Shown piece by piece: positions 1 to 10,207 of a DNA stretch of 64,000 bases; position 1 is the stretch's first letter; each line of letters begins with the position of its first letter. The DNA is from Collinsella aerofaciens (GTDB lineage: Bacteria; Actinomycetota; Coriobacteriia; Coriobacteriales; Coriobacteriaceae): NCBI RefSeq assembly GCF_005845035.1, contig NZ_SPFO01000003.1, positions 1 to 64,000 of the forward strand, read 5' to 3'. A model generated the notes under the pieces. It saw only the letters and a program-made list of their open reading frames with translations, ran no database searches and was not told the origin of the DNA. Position numbers and translations under genes: made by a program.

Positions 1-76
1 TAAAGCCGTTTGTCTCCACCCGCGTAGCGGGTGGTTTAAAGCTGGCCGCTGCGCGGCCAGCAGACTAAAGTCTTGA
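1..76. repeat. Paired short palindromes downstream of ftsZ
   Basis: Two compact perfect hairpins, CCACCCGCGTAGCGGGTGG and CTGGCCGCTGCGCGGCCAG, each flanked by TAAAG, lie beyond the ftsZ terminator. The layout resembles intergenic palindromic repeat units. No ORF is supported here, and the left part may belong to a feature cut by the window edge. Confidence 0.4.
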
Positions 77-105
77 ATAAAAAGGGCGCGTCCATACGGA
101 CACGC
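77..105 (-). terminator. Rho-independent terminator of ftsZ / dcw cluster
   Basis: On the minus strand an 8-bp stem (GCGTGTCC/GGACGCGC, loop GTAT) is followed by CCTTTTTATT. It lies about 30 bases after the ftsZ stop codon. Confidence 0.75.
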
Positions 106-133
106 TCCTGCGCACAACAATGCAAAGAACGAC

Positions 134-1288
134 TTAGAAGCTACCGCGCTTCAGGAAGTCGGGAAGCTCGAACTGATCGTTGCCGAAGTTAGGAAGCTCG
201 GTGCCACCGACGTTGCGGGTCGGAGCGGCCTGAGCCGGGCTCGTGGCAGGAGCGGTGCGCTGCGGCTCAGCGGAGGCAGCGGCCTTGCTCTGAGACTGCT
301 GAGCAGCAAAGAGCTCGTCCTGACGGTTGACGTTGGAGTCGGAGAAGCCCGTAGCGATGACGGTGATACGCACCTGATCGCCCAGGGACTCGTCGACAAC
401 GGTACCGAAGATGATGTTGGCCTCGGGGTCGACGGCGTTGGCGACAACGTCGGCGGCGTCGCTGATCTCCTGGATGCCCAGGTCCTTGGAACCGGCGATG
501 GAGAGCAGCACGCGCGTGGCGCCATCGATGGAGCTCTCGAGCAGCGGGCTGGAGATGGCCTGCTGGGCAGCGTCGACGGCACGGGTGTCCCCAGAAGAGG
601 TACCGATACCCATCATGGCGGTACCGGCCTGCTTCATGATGGTCTTAACATCGGCGAAGTCCAGGTTGATGATACCGGGGACGGTGATGAGGTCGGTGAT
701 GCCCTGGGTGCCCTGGGAAAGGACGCCATCGGCAATCGCGAAGGCCTCGAGCATGGTGGTCTTCTTCTCGGCGATGTCGAGCAGCTTATCGTTAGGGATG
801 ACGATCATGGTGTCGACGCAATCGGAGAGGGTCTTAATGCCCTCCTCGGCGCTCTTCTTGCGCTTGCGGCCCTCGAAGGTGAAGGGCTTGGTCACGACGG
901 CGACGGTCAGCGCACCGACCTCGTTCATCGCGATATCGGCAACGATGGGAGCAGCGCCGGTACCGGTGCCACCGCCCTCGCCGCAGGTGATGAACACCAT
1001 GTCGGCGCCAGCGAGCGCCTCGGCAATGTCGTCGCGGGACTCATCGGCAGCCTTGCGGCCAACCTCGGGGTTGGCGCCGGCGCCCAGGCCGCGGGTAAGG
1101 TCGGTGCCGATGTGCACCTTGATATCGGCATCAGAGATCGCGAGTGCCTGAGCATCGGTGTTGATGGCAACAAACTCGACGCCGCGGATGCCCTCTTCGA
1201 TCATTCGATTGACCGCGTTGGTACCGCCGCCGCCGACGCCGACCACCTTAATGACGGCAAGGTAGTTGTTGATCTCTGTCTCGTGCAT
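134..1288 (-). CDS. ftsZ: Cell division GTPase FtsZ
   Basis: FtsZ is the tubulin-like GTPase that forms the cytoplasmic Z-ring. The protein shows the N-terminal nucleotide-binding loop ([10 protein letters not shown], residues 17-26), the tubulin signature [10 protein letters not shown] near residue 105, and a conserved C-terminal peptide ending [10 protein letters not shown] that would bind partner proteins. At 384 residues it has normal length. The start at 1288 is chosen because GGAGG sits six bases upstream; the frame stays open ten codons further but without a ribosome-binding site. It is the last gene of the dcw cluster, about 200 bases after the ftsQ-like gene. No ftsA lies between them, which fits Actinobacteria that tether FtsZ by other means. 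Confidence 0.98.
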   Translation of the reverse strand: MHETEINNYLAVIKVVGVGGGGTNAVNRMIEEGIRGVEFVAINTDAQALAISDADIKVHIGTDLTRGLGAGANPEVGRKAADESRDDIAEALAGADMVFITCGEGGGTGTGAAPIVADIAMNEVGALTVAVVTKPFTFEGRKRKKSAEEGIKTLSDCVDTMIVIPNDKLLDIAEKKTTMLEAFAIADGVLSQGTQGITDLITVPGIINLDFADVKTIMKQAGTAMMGIGTSSGDTRAVDAAQQAISSPLLESSIDGATRVLLSIAGSKDLGIQEISDAADVVANAVDPEANIIFGTVVDESLGDQVRITVIATGFSDSNVNRQDELFAAQQSQSKAAASAEPQRTAPATSPAQAAPTRNVGGTELPNFGNDQFELPDFLKRGSF

Positions 1289-1487
1289 GTCGGTCCTCCG
1301 AACAAAGGTTATAGCCATAGCATGGGTCGACCCCTGCGCACATTAACCTTCAGGTTGAAAGTAAATGCAAAGGTAAACCGTATTATGTTTGCACATTATG
1401 AACGTATCAGTCAAATAATTGACCGTGAAAACCAAACAAACCAGATAAACGGCGTGGTATGGCCCCTCAACAAAGCATCAACCAGCG

Positions 1488-2744
1488 CTACGAGGTCGGA
1501 GCGTTCCTAAATGTATAGTTACCCGGAGAGCGCACATTGATATACGTTACGCCCTCTACCTGCGAAAGCAACTTGGTGACTACGCGTTCCTTCTTGACGA
1601 TATCGTCCGAATCGCCCAGCGACACCTCAATGCCGTTATTGAGGTTTGCCGAGATGGCTTCGACCGAAGGCGTGGAAATATCCTTGACTTGTCCCAAGAA
1701 CTCGCTCGAAAAACCACGCACATAATCCAAGCCAGCCTTAACGGCCTTGGAGCTCACCGCCTGGCCGGAAACCGGAGCGACATCCGCCGAGACATCAGTC
1801 AACAACACCGCGCCATAGTGCTTAGCGAGCGCCAGCGCGGCATCAATGCCGGTCAGGGTATTTGAGCCCTGCCCCGTCGTGATGACGTTGCCCTGGTCAT
1901 CCACTTCGACCGACGTCGACAGCGGGGCGATCCAGGTGTCATCATCCCCGATGGCCCAGGCAAGGTCATCGGAGCTGATATAGGCAATTGCGATGACCTT
2001 GCGCTCCATCGGCGTAATGATGAGCGTATGCGGGAACTGACGCTGGACATCTACGCCCGAGACCCACGGGTTCTGCTTGAGGTCCTCGGTAATCTGGTCG
2101 GGATCGACGTTAAAAAGCGACGTTCCCTCGGGCAAATCGATCAGCTGGATAGCATCGTGCTTCGTCACATGCTCGCTGCCTTGAATCTGAATATCAGTGG
2201 CGGTAAACAATCCAGAGTTAATCACCACGATGGCAACGACGACGAGCACGGCCAAGACGGCCAGAACGCCGCCAACGATTTTGCCTTTGCCTGTAACGAC
2301 AGAAGCGGCGTCTGATGTTTTATTTACCATCGCCCCAAGTGAAGACAACGGGTTGACGCTTTTTTTACCCGAAGGCTTCTTGGCGGTAGCCGGCACCGAT
2401 GTCAGCGAGCGCGGTTTCGATGCGCCCAGCGTGCGACCTGGACGCGGCGCTTTAGTTCCCGTCGAGGGCTTAGGAGTTGCCATGGGACGGGCAGGTTTGG
2501 CGCCCATAACAGGCTTTGACGTCACCGAGGGACGCGAGGACTTTTTTGCGGCCGGACGATTACCGAGCTGCGAGCCGACGACCGGACGACTGGCCTGTCG
2601 AGCATGCCCGACAGACTTAGAATGCGCGACGGTATTGCGTTGAGGTTTGGCAGGCGCGCCGGAACGCCCTCCGGCGCGGCGGAAGGTGGGTTTCGATGCT
2701 CTAGAAGCCGAGGAATTTAACTTCCGGTCTGAGCTCGATGCCAT
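1488..2744 (-). CDS. ftsQ: FtsQ-like division protein with POTRA domain
   Basis: FtsQ is a bitopic divisome protein that bridges early and late division proteins. Residues 1-155 form a long basic tail rich in Pro, Lys, Ser and Ala. One membrane segment spans about 156-178 (VLAVLAVLVVVAIVV), followed by a POTRA-like region beginning TDIQIQGSEHV and a periplasmic-side C-terminal domain. The 418-residue length is greater than the usual 250-280 because of the tail. The start overlaps the end of murB by 44 bases and has GAGGGAGG just upstream, so coupled translation is likely. The assignment rests on position between murB and ftsZ plus topology. Confidence 0.85.
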   Translation of the reverse strand: MASSSDRKLNSSASRASKPTFRRAGGRSGAPAKPQRNTVAHSKSVGHARQASRPVVGSQLGNRPAAKKSSRPSVTSKPVMGAKPARPMATPKPSTGTKAPRPGRTLGASKPRSLTSVPATAKKPSGKKSVNPLSSLGAMVNKTSDAASVVTGKGKIVGGVLAVLAVLVVVAIVVINSGLFTATDIQIQGSEHVTKHDAIQLIDLPEGTSLFNVDPDQITEDLKQNPWVSGVDVQRQFPHTLIITPMERKVIAIAYISSDDLAWAIGDDDTWIAPLSTSVEVDDQGNVITTGQGSNTLTGIDAALALAKHYGAVLLTDVSADVAPVSGQAVSSKAVKAGLDYVRGFSSEFLGQVKDISTPSVEAISANLNNGIEVSLGDSDDIVKKERVVTKLLSQVEGVTYINVRSPGNYTFRNAPTS

Positions 2745-3612
2745 ACGCCTCCCTCACCTTTCCGTGCACATGTCTGATAACCGCGGCAACGTCATCGGCC
2801 GAGGCAGTTCCGTTATTAACGATAAAATTAGCGTGAACGGGCGAAACTTCCGCGCCGCCAATCGAAAAACCCTTTAATCCACAATCCTCGATAAGCTTGC
2901 CCACACTCGCATCGGGCGGGTTGCGAAAGACCGACCCGCAGGATGCGCGACCCATGGGCTGCGTACGCTTGCGCCTCGTCAGGTACCGCTCCATGCGCTC
3001 GCGAATGTCGGCCTTGGGCGCCGGTTTAAGCTTGAGCACGCACTCGAGGATGATCTCATTGCGGGGAAGGCTACATTCGCGGTAGCCCCAAGTGATCTCG
3101 GACCCCGCATAATGTTTGATACCGGATACCGGGTCAAACGTTACGACATCCTCAACCAGCGAGCCAATCCACTCGGTCCGTGTGCCGGCATTCATAGATA
3201 TCGCACCGCCGACCGAGCCAGGGATGCCAACGGCAAACTCAAGGCCCGAGAGGCTACGCGACAGGGCATCGTTGACCAGGCGCGCAAACATCACGCCCGC
3301 ACCGACCGTCAGCGTACAACCGTCATCGGCAACAACCGTGCGCTGAAACTCACGTCCGAGCGAAATGACGGCGCCGCGATAACCGCCATCGGCAACCAGC
3401 AGATTGGAGCCCTTGCCGATGATGACCCACGGCACCTGCTCGCGATCGAGCACCGCCACGGCGCGGCGAAGGGCATGATAGCTATGGCACGTCACAAAGA
3501 GGTCGGCCTTGCCGCCGATACGATAACTCGTATGACGCGCAAGGCGCTCGTCCTCGATCACATCCGTGTCGATCATGCCCGAGAGCGCCATGACGGCGTT
3601 AAACAGACCCAT
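2701..3612 (-). CDS. murB: UDP-N-acetylenolpyruvoylglucosamine reductase MurB
   Basis: MurB is a cytosolic flavoenzyme that reduces UDP-GlcNAc-enolpyruvate to UDP-MurNAc with NADPH. Visible features are the N-terminal FAD-binding stretch (SYRIGGKADLF, then GKGSNLLVADGG), the catalytic-serine segment SCGSVFRNP, and the C-terminal HANFIVN motif of the shorter MurB type. The length of 303 residues is typical. It starts five bases after the murC stop with only a weak ribosome-binding site, so translation probably depends on murC; Met8 or Met13 are alternative starts. Confidence 0.97.
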   Translation of the reverse strand: MGLFNAVMALSGMIDTDVIEDERLARHTSYRIGGKADLFVTCHSYHALRRAVAVLDREQVPWVIIGKGSNLLVADGGYRGAVISLGREFQRTVVADDGCTLTVGAGVMFARLVNDALSRSLSGLEFAVGIPGSVGGAISMNAGTRTEWIGSLVEDVVTFDPVSGIKHYAGSEITWGYRECSLPRNEIILECVLKLKPAPKADIRERMERYLTRRKRTQPMGRASCGSVFRNPPDASVGKLIEDCGLKGFSIGGAEVSPVHANFIVNNGTASADDVAAVIRHVHGKVREAYGIELRPEVKFLGF

Positions 3613-3617
3613 TAGAC

Positions 3618-5036
3618 TTAAGCGTCTTTCTTGGCAGTCAGATACTCGATAAACTCGGGACCGACGGTCGTAACGTCACCGGCACCCATGGTGAGCAGCA
3701 GGTCGCCCTCGCCCACCATCTGCTCGAGCTCCTGATTGAGCTCAAGACGGCTGGAGCAGTACACGACCTCCTTGCCAGGATGCTTGGCGCGCACGGTATC
3801 GGCGAGCATCTTAGAGGTAACACCCGGAATGGGCATCTCGCCAGCCGAGAACACATCAATCAGCAGCAGTTTATCGGCATTGGCAAATGCATCGGCAAAG
3901 TCGTCGCACAGGGCCTGCAGACGCGAATAACGGTGCGGCTGGAACACGACGTCGACATGCTTGTAGCCCAGCGACGAAGCGGCAGCAAGCGTCGCCTTGA
4001 TCTCGGTGGGGTGATGGCCGTAATCATCGACCACGGTGATGCCATCGATATCGCCCACGTGGGTAAAGCGACGGCGGACGCCCTCAAAGCTCGAGAGCGC
4101 CTTGGCGGCGGCGTCGATGTCAAGGCCCAGAACATGGGCGACGGTGAGCACCGCCGTGGCGTTGAGCATGTTGTGGCGACCGGGATTGCTCTTGATCTCC
4201 ACAGCGTGCTCAGTGCCGTCCTCAAAGCGAACGATAAAGTCGCTCTGGATGCCCTTGACATCCGGGTGCATGCAGACGATGTCGTTGCTCTCGGCAAAGC
4301 CGTAGGAAAGCACGTGACGGCCCGTCGACTTGGCGAGCTCGACCAGATGCGAGTCCTCACCGCAGACGATGACGGTGCCGTCCTCGCCCACCAGGCTCAT
4401 GAATTTGGCGAAAGTCGCCTCGATCTCCTCGATACCCGAGTAGTGATCGAGGTGGTCGGCCTCGACGTTGGTCACAATGACCACGTTGGGGTTCAGGAAC
4501 AGGAAGGAGCTGTCGGACTCGTCGGCCTCGGCGACAAAATAGTCGCCCGAGCCGTTCTTGCCGTTCGTGTCATAGCCCTCGACAATGCCGCCGATCAAGA
4601 AGCTCGGATCCAGACCCATGCGGTCGAGCATGGTGGCGCACATCGAAGACGTGGTGGTCTTGCCATGCGTGCCGGCAACAGCGACGGTGGTGTAGCCGTG
4701 GCCCAAAGCAGAGAGCATCTTGGCACGAGGCCACACGGGAATGCCCAGCTCGCGAGCGCGCACGAGCTCAGGGTTGGACTCCGGAATAGCGGTGGAGACA
4801 ACAACCACGTCGGGCTTGACCTCGTCGATCGTGGCGGCCTCATGGCCCACATGCACCTTCACACCAGCGCGGGTAAGCTGGCGGATATAGCGTGACGTCT
4901 TAAGGTCGGAGCCGGTAACGGCATAACCGCGCTCGTGCAGAACGAGGGCGATGCCGCTCATGCCGGCGCCGCCGATACCGATAAAGTGGGCGCTCTTAAA
5001 CTCGGGCGCGGAGGTTGCAGTCTGGGAATCAGCCAT
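3618..5036 (-). CDS. murC: UDP-N-acetylmuramate-L-alanine ligase MurC
   Basis: MurC uses ATP to add the first stem-peptide residue, L-Ala, to UDP-MurNAc. The sequence has the N-terminal GIGGAGMSG nucleotide-sugar motif, the ATP-binding loop GTHGKTTTSSM, and the Mur ligase central and C-terminal domains (DDYGHHPTEI). I prefer the start at 5036 because AAGGAG lies about 11 bases upstream; the upstream ATG at 5063 has no ribosome-binding site and would place this signal inside the gene. Length is then 472 residues. A gap of about 100 bases separates it from murG. Confidence 0.97.
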   Translation of the reverse strand: MADSQTATSAPEFKSAHFIGIGGAGMSGIALVLHERGYAVTGSDLKTSRYIRQLTRAGVKVHVGHEAATIDEVKPDVVVVSTAIPESNPELVRARELGIPVWPRAKMLSALGHGYTTVAVAGTHGKTTTSSMCATMLDRMGLDPSFLIGGIVEGYDTNGKNGSGDYFVAEADESDSSFLFLNPNVVIVTNVEADHLDHYSGIEEIEATFAKFMSLVGEDGTVIVCGEDSHLVELAKSTGRHVLSYGFAESNDIVCMHPDVKGIQSDFIVRFEDGTEHAVEIKSNPGRHNMLNATAVLTVAHVLGLDIDAAAKALSSFEGVRRRFTHVGDIDGITVVDDYGHHPTEIKATLAAASSLGYKHVDVVFQPHRYSRLQALCDDFADAFANADKLLLIDVFSAGEMPIPGVTSKMLADTVRAKHPGKEVVYCSSRLELNQELEQMVGEGDLLLTMGAGDVTTVGPEFIEYLTAKKDA

Positions 5037-5133
5037 GTGCTCGTGTACTCCTTGCGTAAACACTGCCTGTAACCCGTTAACTGTACCGCACCTACCGCAT
5101 CAGCGCGAGGGCGACCGACGATATCCCGTCTAA

Positions 5134-6249
5134 CTAACGCAAACCCTCTACCGCATCCGCCAGAAGAGCGGCGGCCCTATCCTGAGCCAGACCACGCGCC
5201 GCCTGACGCATGGCGTCGCGTGCCGCCGCGTCATCGACCAGGTGCAGCAGCTCATCGGCAAAGGCAGAACCGTCGATATCGGCATCGGCGCAGAGCACGC
5301 CGGCCCCGGCGTCGACCAGATAACGGGCATTGGTGGTTTGGTGGTCGGCAGTCGCATGCGGGTACGGCACGAGCACCGAAGGCACGGCGAGCGCAGCGAT
5401 CTCGGCCACGCTCGATGCGCCCGAACGCGAGAGCACCAAATCGGCAGCAGCCAGCATATCGCCCATGTTGTCGATGTAAGGCTGGACGCGGTAACGCTTC
5501 GCCTCCTCGGGCGTCAGCGCCAAAGCGCGCTCGGTCTCCTCAAAGCCGTCGGCACCCGTCGAATGCAACACATAGAGGTTCTTGCGCGAAAGCAGCTCGT
5601 TTTTGAGCGAAGCCACGCGCTCGTTGAGGTGCTGGGCGCCAAGTGAACCGCCAAAGACGAGCAGCAGCGTAGCGTCCTCGGGAACGCCAAGTGCCTTGCG
5701 GCCGCGAGCGCGATCGCCCTCGATCACCGAGCGACGTACGGGGTTGCCGGTCATGAGCACGTGGTCAGGGTCACCTTCGCGCTCAAAGACCGAACGCGCT
5801 GCCGGCACCGAGATGCACACGCGAGCGGCGTGGGAATTCATCATCTTGTTGGCCAGGCCCGGAACAGAGTTCTGCTCATGCAGCAGATACGGAACGCCCG
5901 CGCCCTTGCACCACCCCAGCAGCGGAACCTCGACATAGGCACCAAAACCAATGGCGGCATCGGGCTTGCCGACCTTTGAGAAATGATTGGCGAGCGCACG
6001 CTTGGCCTTATTGACACGCCACAGCGAGGTCAGCGCCGTCCAAGGACGGGAGCGGTCGAAGCCCGTGACCGTAATGGGCACAAAATCAAACCCAGCCTCG
6101 GGGACCAGACGACCCTCGAGCTTGCGCGACTGGCCCACGAACACAACGTGGTGGCCACGGTCACGCAGCTCTTCGGCCAAGGCGAGCGCGGGGTTGATGT
6201 GTCCTGCCGTACCGCCGGCTGCAATAGCAACGGTCATCTTATCGGTCAT
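5134..6249 (-). CDS. murG: Undecaprenyl-diphospho-MurNAc-pentapeptide GlcNAc transferase MurG
   Basis: MurG transfers GlcNAc to lipid I at the inner membrane face, forming lipid II. It shows the glycine-rich start AAGGTAGHINPALA, the acceptor-binding HEQNSVPG segment, and the UDP-GlcNAc site around GASSVAEIAALAVPSVLVPYP. The start at 6249 has AAGGGA five bases upstream; an in-frame ATG six codons earlier lacks such a signal. The start overlaps the ftsW stop by 11 bases, consistent with translational coupling. Confidence 0.97.
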   Translation of the reverse strand: MTDKMTVAIAAGGTAGHINPALALAEELRDRGHHVVFVGQSRKLEGRLVPEAGFDFVPITVTGFDRSRPWTALTSLWRVNKAKRALANHFSKVGKPDAAIGFGAYVEVPLLGWCKGAGVPYLLHEQNSVPGLANKMMNSHAARVCISVPAARSVFEREGDPDHVLMTGNPVRRSVIEGDRARGRKALGVPEDATLLLVFGGSLGAQHLNERVASLKNELLSRKNLYVLHSTGADGFEETERALALTPEEAKRYRVQPYIDNMGDMLAAADLVLSRSGASSVAEIAALAVPSVLVPYPHATADHQTTNARYLVDAGAGVLCADADIDGSAFADELLHLVDDAAARDAMRQAARGLAQDRAAALLADAVEGLR

Positions 6250-7759
6250 GGTAGTCCCTTCGTACACGCGGTCCCTGGTCGTCGGTGCGCAAGCGCGCCG
6301 ACGGGTCCGAGTTCAAATCGATTCGATTATATCCGCCGCCCGCGTTGCGAGGGCTGGGGCGCTGAGGACGACCTTGCGGCGCCGTTCGCTGACGCGGGCG
6401 GGCTGCCGGCTCGGTCGCAGAGCCATCCAGGACGGTAAAACCGTTACGCGAAGAACGCTCGCCGCGCACGTGGGGCACGCCGGCGGTACTCTCATCCATA
6501 ACGGCAAAGCTCTCACGTCGGCGGTCATACTCATCGCGGCGGGCGCTCTCGTACGAAACGCGCAGGATCAACCCGGCAAGCATGAGCGACACAATAATCG
6601 ACGAACCGCCGTAGCTAATAAACGGCAACGGTTTGCCCGTCATGGGAAACACGTTGAGGATGCCCAGCGCGTTAATCAAAAACTGCACCGCGAGAATGAC
6701 CGCGGAGCCAGACGCCATGAGCGCGCCCCGACGATCGGTCGCCTGCTCGGCAATGCGAAACGCCGAGTAGATCAGCATCGCAAACACCAAGAAGAACAGC
6801 ACGGTTCCAACAAAGCCGACTTCCTCGCCAATGATAGCCAGGATGTAGTCATTGTGCGCCTCGGGCAGATACGAGTACTTCATGGTTGAGTTGCCGATGC
6901 CACGGCCGAACAGACCGCCCGAGGCAAAGGCCATGATGGCAAGCGTGGCCTGATAGCCGTCACCATACTCGTCGGCCCAAGGGTTCAAGGCAACCTGAAT
7001 ACGCACCATACGGTACGGCTCTGCGACAAGCGCAATCACGATCACGAGAATGCCGAAGATTAGCACGCCGATGATAAATCTGGGGTCGAGACCCGCAAAC
7101 AACGCCATGCACATGAGGGTCAACAGGATGATCAGGACAGTACCGAAATCGGGCTGGATAAAGATCAGAAAGAGCGAAATGCCCAAGTAGATGCCCATCT
7201 TGCGAAGGAATTCGTTGATGTTGCCACCGGGCGAAAAGAAACGATCAAGCATGATGGCCGAATACGCAATGGCAAATGGCTTTAAAAACTCGGAAGGCTG
7301 GAACTGAATGCCGGCAATGTTGAGCCAGCGCGTGGCGCCACGGCTGCCGCTACCCACCAAGAACACCAGAAACAGTAGCCCTATCATGCCTATGAGGAAG
7401 ATCCTGAGCACGTCCTCCCCAAACCAGCTGTCCGGCAAAACGCGCACGATGGCAATCAGTGCCAGAACACCGACCACGGCAAACGCGGCCTGTCGACCCA
7501 GAAAAAACGTCGCCGAGCCATTCTCGTGCAGCGCCTCGACCGAAGACGCCGAGTACACCATCAGCAGGCCAAAGCATACCAAGGTAAACAAGCAGGCCAT
7601 GAATATCAAACGGGGGCGCATGATACGGGCGGGAACGCCGGCAATATAGCGTTCGCTAAACGACTGCCCGCCGCGGCTGGAACGCGGTGTGGTGCGACGT
7701 GAGGAAGCACGGTCCGAGTCGGGCCTCCTCATACCTTGTCGGGGGCTCTCCTCTCTCAC
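6239..7759 (-). CDS. ftsW: SEDS peptidoglycan polymerase FtsW
   Basis: FtsW is a polytopic SEDS-family protein that polymerises lipid II at the septum together with a class B PBP. About ten hydrophobic segments follow a basic N-terminus of roughly 50 residues. PSEFLKPF and SYGGSSIIVS are family motifs. The C-terminal 100 residues form a hydrophilic tail rich in Arg, Pro and Ser. The start is unclear: GTG at 7759 has AGGGG six bases upstream inside the end of murD, TTG at 7765 is possible, and ATG at 7732 lacks well-spaced signal. Gene order favours FtsW over RodA. Confidence 0.93.
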   Translation of the reverse strand: MREESPRQGMRRPDSDRASSRRTTPRSSRGGQSFSERYIAGVPARIMRPRLIFMACLFTLVCFGLLMVYSASSVEALHENGSATFFLGRQAAFAVVGVLALIAIVRVLPDSWFGEDVLRIFLIGMIGLLFLVFLVGSGSRGATRWLNIAGIQFQPSEFLKPFAIAYSAIMLDRFFSPGGNINEFLRKMGIYLGISLFLIFIQPDFGTVLIILLTLMCMALFAGLDPRFIIGVLIFGILVIVIALVAEPYRMVRIQVALNPWADEYGDGYQATLAIMAFASGGLFGRGIGNSTMKYSYLPEAHNDYILAIIGEEVGFVGTVLFFLVFAMLIYSAFRIAEQATDRRGALMASGSAVILAVQFLINALGILNVFPMTGKPLPFISYGGSSIIVSLMLAGLILRVSYESARRDEYDRRRESFAVMDESTAGVPHVRGERSSRNGFTVLDGSATEPAARPRQRTAPQGRPQRPSPRNAGGGYNRIDLNSDPSARLRTDDQGPRVRRDYHDR

Positions 7760-7768
7760 CGGCAACCC

Positions 7769-9175
7769 CTATTCCATTTGTGATTTCGCCGCAGCGGCAA
7801 GCTGAGCCACATAGTCCTTAAACACGCGGCCGCGCTCCTCATAGCCCGAGAACTCATCGAACGAAGAGCAGGCAGGAGAAAGTAAGATCACGTCACCACG
7901 GCTCGACAACGAACGGGCAACGTCCACGGCGTCGCGTAGGCCATCCGCCTGGGCGATATCCACATCGCCATCGACATCGGCCTCGTCCATAGCGGCGGTG
8001 AAGCGCTCGCGCGCATCGCCAAAGCAGACGACCGAGCGTACGTTATCCATAACAACGCGCGCGAAGTCCGTGAGCGGCGTGCCCTTATCGTGGCCGCCGA
8101 GCAGCAAGATCACGTCGTCATCGGGAAATGCCGTCAGTGCCTTCTCGACCGCATCGGTGTTGGTCGCCTTGGAATCGTTGACGTAGCGCACGCCGTCAAT
8201 CTCGCCACACGGCTCCACGCGGTGCTCGAGCGGCTGGAACGAGGCCAGACCGCGGCAGACACCGTCGACATCGGCACCGACTGCCAAGGCAGCCGTAGCA
8301 GCGCACAGGGCATTGATAACATTGTGATGGCCCGAGATCTTGAGCTCGGATGTAGCGATGAGCGGGGTCTCGACGCCCTTCAGACGCACGATCATCTTGC
8401 CATCGCGCACAAAGGCGGCATCCTCGCCCTCAGGCTCGTCAAAGGCAACCTTGCAGATGCGACGACCCGGCGTGTAGATGTACTCATCGAACTCGTGAAT
8501 GCCGGCGTCTTCGACGTCGACAACCGCCAGATCGTCATCGACCATATTGTCAAACAGTTTGATCTTGGCAAGCGCGTAGTTCTTATGGCTCTTATGCCAG
8601 CCCAAGTGGTCGGGAGTGATGTTGAGCAGCACCGCCACGCGAGGGTGGAGCTCGGTGGTCGTAGCAATCTGATAGCTCGAGAGCTCAGCCACAAACCACT
8701 CGTTGTGGGCTCGGCCGTCAATCTCGTTGACCGGTGGCTCGCCTATGTTGCCGACAGCAACGCTGGCCTCGCCGGCAGCCTTGAGCAGATAATCAGTCAG
8801 CGACGTGGTGGTCGTCTTGCCGTTGGTGCCCGTAATGGCAATCCAGTTATCGGGCGACAGGCGATAGGCAAACTCGGGCTCACCCATAATCTGGGCGGCA
8901 TGCTCGCGCCCGGCCTTAAAGAAGCCCGAGAACTCCGAGATGCCCGGGCACGTCACGCATACGTCATAGGCGCCCTCGACCTGTTCGGTCCCATAGACAA
9001 ACGACGCACCAGCAGCCTCGAGCGCACGCGTGGCGTCATTGGGCTCAGAGGTGCCGCCGCCATGCACGGTAACGGCGCTTACGCGCTCGGGATGTGCCAG
9101 CGCCCAGCGGGCGACATCGAGACCGGATTTGCCCTGACCCAAAACGAGCAGGCTAAAGACATCAGCAAGAGGCAT
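7769..9175 (-). CDS. murD: UDP-N-acetylmuramoylalanine-D-glutamate ligase MurD
   Basis: MurD adds D-Glu to UDP-MurNAc-L-Ala. The protein has the N-terminal Rossmann-like motif VLGQGKSGLDVARWAL, the ATP loop GTNGKTTTTSL, the central DHLGWH motif and the C-terminal NDSKATNTDAV and LLLGGHDKG stretches diagnostic for MurD. Its length, 468 residues, is normal. It begins nine bases after mraY and ends where the ftsW ribosome-binding site begins. Confidence 0.97.
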   Translation of the reverse strand: MPLADVFSLLVLGQGKSGLDVARWALAHPERVSAVTVHGGGTSEPNDATRALEAAGASFVYGTEQVEGAYDVCVTCPGISEFSGFFKAGREHAAQIMGEPEFAYRLSPDNWIAITGTNGKTTTTSLTDYLLKAAGEASVAVGNIGEPPVNEIDGRAHNEWFVAELSSYQIATTTELHPRVAVLLNITPDHLGWHKSHKNYALAKIKLFDNMVDDDLAVVDVEDAGIHEFDEYIYTPGRRICKVAFDEPEGEDAAFVRDGKMIVRLKGVETPLIATSELKISGHHNVINALCAATAALAVGADVDGVCRGLASFQPLEHRVEPCGEIDGVRYVNDSKATNTDAVEKALTAFPDDDVILLLGGHDKGTPLTDFARVVMDNVRSVVCFGDARERFTAAMDEADVDGDVDIAQADGLRDAVDVARSLSSRGDVILLSPACSSFDEFSGYEERGRVFKDYVAQLAAAAKSQME

Positions 9176-9184
9176 GAAAGACCA

Positions 9185-10204
9185 CTATCCCAACTGGAAG
9201 AACAAAGCAAGGCCAACGGCACCAAAGGCCGCAGCGATAATCCAAAAACGGATGACGACCTTGGTCTCGGCCCAGCCCTTCTTTTCGAAATGATGATGGA
9301 TGGGCGCCATAAGGAAGACGCGCTTGTGCGTAAAGTGGAAGTAGACAACCTGAATCATGACCGACAGGGTCTCAACGATAAACAGGCCGCCGATGATGAG
9401 GGAGACGACCTCGGTGTTGGTCATGATGGACGTGCAGGCAAACGCGGCGCCCAGGGCAAGCGAGCCGGTATCGCCCATAAAGATGCTCGCCGGATAGCAG
9501 TTGAACCACAGAAAGCCCAAGCAGGCACCGGCACACGCGGTGCAGAAGATGGACAGGTTCACGTCTCCGTGCAAAAACGCCATGGCAGCCATGGCGAGCA
9601 TGGCAATCATGGAGGTGCCACCAGCAAGACCGTCAAGGCCATCGGTCAGGTTCACGGCATTAGAAAGACCGGCGATCATCAGCCAGCAAAAGACAATGTA
9701 GAGCCACGGGAACGAAAGGCCGCAGATGGTGGTCGAAAGAACACCGAGGTCAATCGTCAGGCCGCCGGGAAAACGAATCTCGGGGGCGACGCCGCACCAG
9801 TTGACGGCAAGTACCGTAAAGGTGACACAGATAATGGTTAGGCCGATCATCTTGGCATGAGGCGTCAGACCGAGCGAGCGCCCATGCGTAACGGAGGTCA
9901 GGTCGTCGATCAGGCCCAGCACGCCGGTCGCCAGCGTGGCGAGCAGCACGAGCACGAGCTCGGTGGTGAGCTTGCCCATCAGCAGGCAGGTCAGCGAGAT
10001 CGCGACGAGGATGACAACGCCACCCATGGTGGGCGTTCCCTGCTTAACCAAATGACGCTTGGGGCCGTCGGCACGAACCTGCTGGCCGATACCCTCGACC
10101 TTGAGCAGCTTGATCCACCACGGCATGAGCAGCAGCGCAATGGCAGCGGCGATGCCAAGCCCCAAAAAAGCCTGATACGTTGGATACGAGGGATTGCCGA
10201 ACAT
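9185..10204 (-). CDS. mraY: Phospho-MurNAc-pentapeptide translocase MraY
   Basis: MraY is a membrane enzyme that links UDP-MurNAc-pentapeptide to undecaprenyl phosphate, giving lipid I. About ten transmembrane segments are visible. Key catalytic stretches are DDLTSV, NLTDGLDGLAGG, FMGDTGSLALG and the PIHHHFEKKG motif near the C-terminus. It has the usual length of 339 residues and is packed three bases after murF. Confidence 0.97.
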   Translation of the reverse strand: MFGNPSYPTYQAFLGLGIAAAIALLLMPWWIKLLKVEGIGQQVRADGPKRHLVKQGTPTMGGVVILVAISLTCLLMGKLTTELVLVLLATLATGVLGLIDDLTSVTHGRSLGLTPHAKMIGLTIICVTFTVLAVNWCGVAPEIRFPGGLTIDLGVLSTTICGLSFPWLYIVFCWLMIAGLSNAVNLTDGLDGLAGGTSMIAMLAMAAMAFLHGDVNLSIFCTACAGACLGFLWFNCYPASIFMGDTGSLALGAAFACTSIMTNTEVVSLIIGGLFIVETLSVMIQVVYFHFTHKRVFLMAPIHHHFEKKGWAETKVVIRFWIIAAAFGAVGLALFFQLG

Positions 10205-10207
10205 GGG

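Noticed and set aside
1..76. Possible CRISPR array start
   Set aside because: Only two different hairpins are present, with no repeated unit, no spacers and no cas genes nearby.
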